Assembly: GCA_020853995.1 (NCBI GenBank)
Contig: JADYXV010000166.1
Span: 1 to 7,000 of the forward strand
DNA length: 7,000 nt
From: Novosphingobium sp.
Lineage (GTDB): Bacteria; Pseudomonadota; Alphaproteobacteria; Sphingomonadales; Sphingomonadaceae
Direction: 5' to 3'
This document shows positions 6,290-7,000 of the stretch, in pieces. A program made the position numbers and the translations under genes. The notes below the pieces were generated by a model, which was given only the letters and a program-made list of their open reading frames with translations, was not told the origin of the DNA and searched no databases. Each line of letters begins with the position of its first letter. Position 1 is the first letter of the stretch.

Positions 6290-6310
6290 AAAAAATGCGT
6301 TAATTCGCAC
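6290..6310 (-). terminator. Weak intrinsic terminator overlapping the flp3 stop codon
   Basis: On the minus strand TGCG (6309-6306) pairs with CGCA (6299-6296), extendable by one G-U pair, around the loop AATTAA. Six T residues follow (6295-6290). The flp3 stop TAA lies inside the loop. The stem is short, so it may only reduce read-through into flp2, and terminating ribosomes would cover it. Confidence 0.35.
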
Positions 6311-6482
6311 GAACAGAATTTTGGGTGGTCTGGTGAACCATTACGTAAATGTTGTTCAGCGCAGGCGTGAATTTGCTGAGGCCAGCGGCCGCTGCCAGAC
6401 CGATTACGGCGATCAGCAGGCCGTATTCGATTGCCGTCGCACCGCAAGTATTGCGAATAACTCGATGAAACAATGACTTCAC
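6300..6482 (-). CDS. Divergent Flp-type (type IVb) prepilin, copy 3
   Basis: The frame is open further upstream to an ATG at 6563, but that would run across the intergenic repeats and mutT's start. A GTG at 6482 with GGAAG (6491-6487, 4-base spacing) gives a 60-residue prepilin of the same length as its neighbours. The leader VKSLFHRVIRNTCG ends at Gly14, followed by ATAIEYG with the conserved Glu at mature position 5 and Tyr at 6, so processing should occur. Beyond this the protein differs from the other two: the helix reads LLIAVIGLAAAAGLSKF and the tail is NNIYVMVHQTTQNSVRAN. A Cys sits at position -2 of the cleavage site, where copies 1 and 2 have Asp. The GTG start and short spacing suggest lower translation. 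It may be a minor pilin or an alternative subunit. It is the first gene of the three-pilin run. Confidence 0.85.
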   Translation of the reverse strand: MKSLFHRVIRNTCGATAIEYGLLIAVIGLAAAAGLSKFTPALNNIYVMVHQTTQNSVRAN

Positions 6483-6490
6483 GTTTCTTC

Positions 6491-6539
6491 CAATATTGCG
6501 GTACGAAAACATTAGGCGAGGTTGCCTAACAAAATATTG
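6491..6539. repeat. Paired inverted repeats in the flp3-mutT divergent gap
   Basis: TTAGGC (6512-6517) and GCCTAA (6524-6529) form a perfect inverted repeat with a 6-base spacer. A second, wider pair, CAATATT (6491-6497) and AATATTG (6533-6539), brackets it. The centres do not coincide (about 6520 and 6515), so they look like two elements rather than one nested hairpin. The inner repeat lies 29 bases upstream of the flp3 start and 25 upstream of the mutT start, a typical operator position for divergent genes. No regulator is recognised and no clear -35/-10 pair could be placed. Confidence 0.4.
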
Positions 6540-6554
6540 ATGGGAGCCGCGTAG

Positions 6555-7000
6555 ATGGTTCACAAATCGACCGTTATGATCGTCGTGGCGCTGGCATTAG
6601 TGTCCCCGGAAGGAAAGGTGCTGATGCAGCAACGCGCCGCGGGAAAGGCGCATGGCGGTTTGTGGGAGTTTCCCGGGGGCAAATTGGAAAACGATGAGAC
6701 GCCCGAGGCCGCCGTGATGCGCGAAATTGCCGAAGAACTGGGCGTCGTTGTCGAATCGGGTAACATTCTGCCACTCTCATTTGCCAGCAGTTGTGCCGAG
6801 ACGGCGAGCAAGCCGGTGCTTTTGCTGTTGTACACAACCAGGCTTTGGCAAGGCGCACCGGCAGCATTGGAGCCTGGAACGCACGTAACATGGGTATCTG
6901 CGCAAGAGTTGCTGGCATTGCCAATGCCGCCTCTCGACATACCATTGGCGCAGGCGTTGATTCCGATGCTTGAAGGGGTTGCCAAAGGGAAAAGACCAAC
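6555..7000 (+). CDS. mutT: MutT-type Nudix hydrolase (8-oxo-dGTP diphosphatase), 3' end missing
   Basis: An ATG at 6555, with an in-frame TAG directly before it and GGGAG (6542-6546, 8-base spacing), opens a frame that runs off the window after 148 codons. The complete Nudix box runs from Gly42 to Val64: G-x5-E48-x7-R56-E57-I-A-E60-E61-L-G-V, whose glutamates bind the catalytic metal. LWEFPGGKLE before it and HVTWVS towards the C-terminus match the MutT branch, which hydrolyses 8-oxo-dGTP to the monophosphate and so prevents A:T to C:G transversions. E. coli MutT is 129 residues; this product is already longer, ending in a basic GKRP stretch, and is probably close to its stop. It diverges from flp3 with a 72-base gap. 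Specificity within the Nudix family cannot be fixed from sequence alone, so the wider label of (deoxy)nucleoside triphosphate pyrophosphohydrolase is safest. Confidence 0.9.
   Translation, partial: MVHKSTVMIVVALALVSPEGKVLMQQRAAGKAHGGLWEFPGGKLENDETPEAAVMREIAEELGVVVESGNILPLSFASSCAETASKPVLLLLYTTRLWQGAPAALEPGTHVTWVSAQELLALPMPPLDIPLAQALIPMLEGVAKGKRP

Noticed and set aside
6289..6303. TTAA-N7-TTTA on the minus strand, one mismatch from the CtrA consensus TTAA-N7-TTAA
   Set aside because: A single-mismatch site in an AT-rich gap is weak evidence, and the same bases are better explained by the flp3 stop and T-run.
5916..6476. Plus-strand open frame of 186 codons across the pilin genes
   Set aside because: It runs antisense to three clear Flp pilins and their gaps, and its translation has no recognisable domain or balanced composition.

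Overview
The window looks like chromosomal DNA of an alphaproteobacterium, most likely of the order Sphingomonadales. The grounds are the protein sequences and a gene order known from this class: aroK diverging from a run that ends in xerD and accA. Genus cannot be fixed from the sequence alone. No RNA gene, insertion sequence, prophage or CRISPR array is visible, and no stretch longer than about 110 bases lacks a gene.

Left part (1-4078). The first 68 bases hold the N-terminus of a minus-strand gene, most likely aroK (shikimate kinase). Facing away from it is a tight plus-strand run: a 45-residue one-helix membrane protein (169-306), a 634-residue exported protein of unknown function (303-2207), the tyrosine recombinase xerD (2179-3102) and accA, the carboxyltransferase alpha subunit of acetyl-CoA carboxylase (3134-4078). 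The first three genes overlap (ATGA, then 29 bases) and accA follows after 31 bases, so co-transcription is likely. A perfect 8-base inverted repeat with a two-turn period sits between aroK and this run.

Middle (4079-5747). A 112-base gap rich in inverted repeats leads to an exported M48 zinc metalloprotease with a C-terminal LysM-like segment (4191-5669). A strong stem-loop at 5695-5726, usable from both sides, separates it from the convergent pilin genes.

Right part (5748-7000). Three minus-strand genes encode Flp-type (type IVb) prepilins of 60 residues each, transcribed in the order flp3, flp2, flp1. flp1 and flp2 are close tandem duplicates; flp3 is divergent. No tad/cpa assembly gene lies in the window. 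Diverging from flp3 is a mutT-type Nudix hydrolase (6555 to the window end, incomplete). The divergent gap carries two inverted repeats.

Most of the window is housekeeping. The least explained parts are the small membrane protein and large exported protein ahead of xerD, and the three-pilin cluster with its intercistronic structures.
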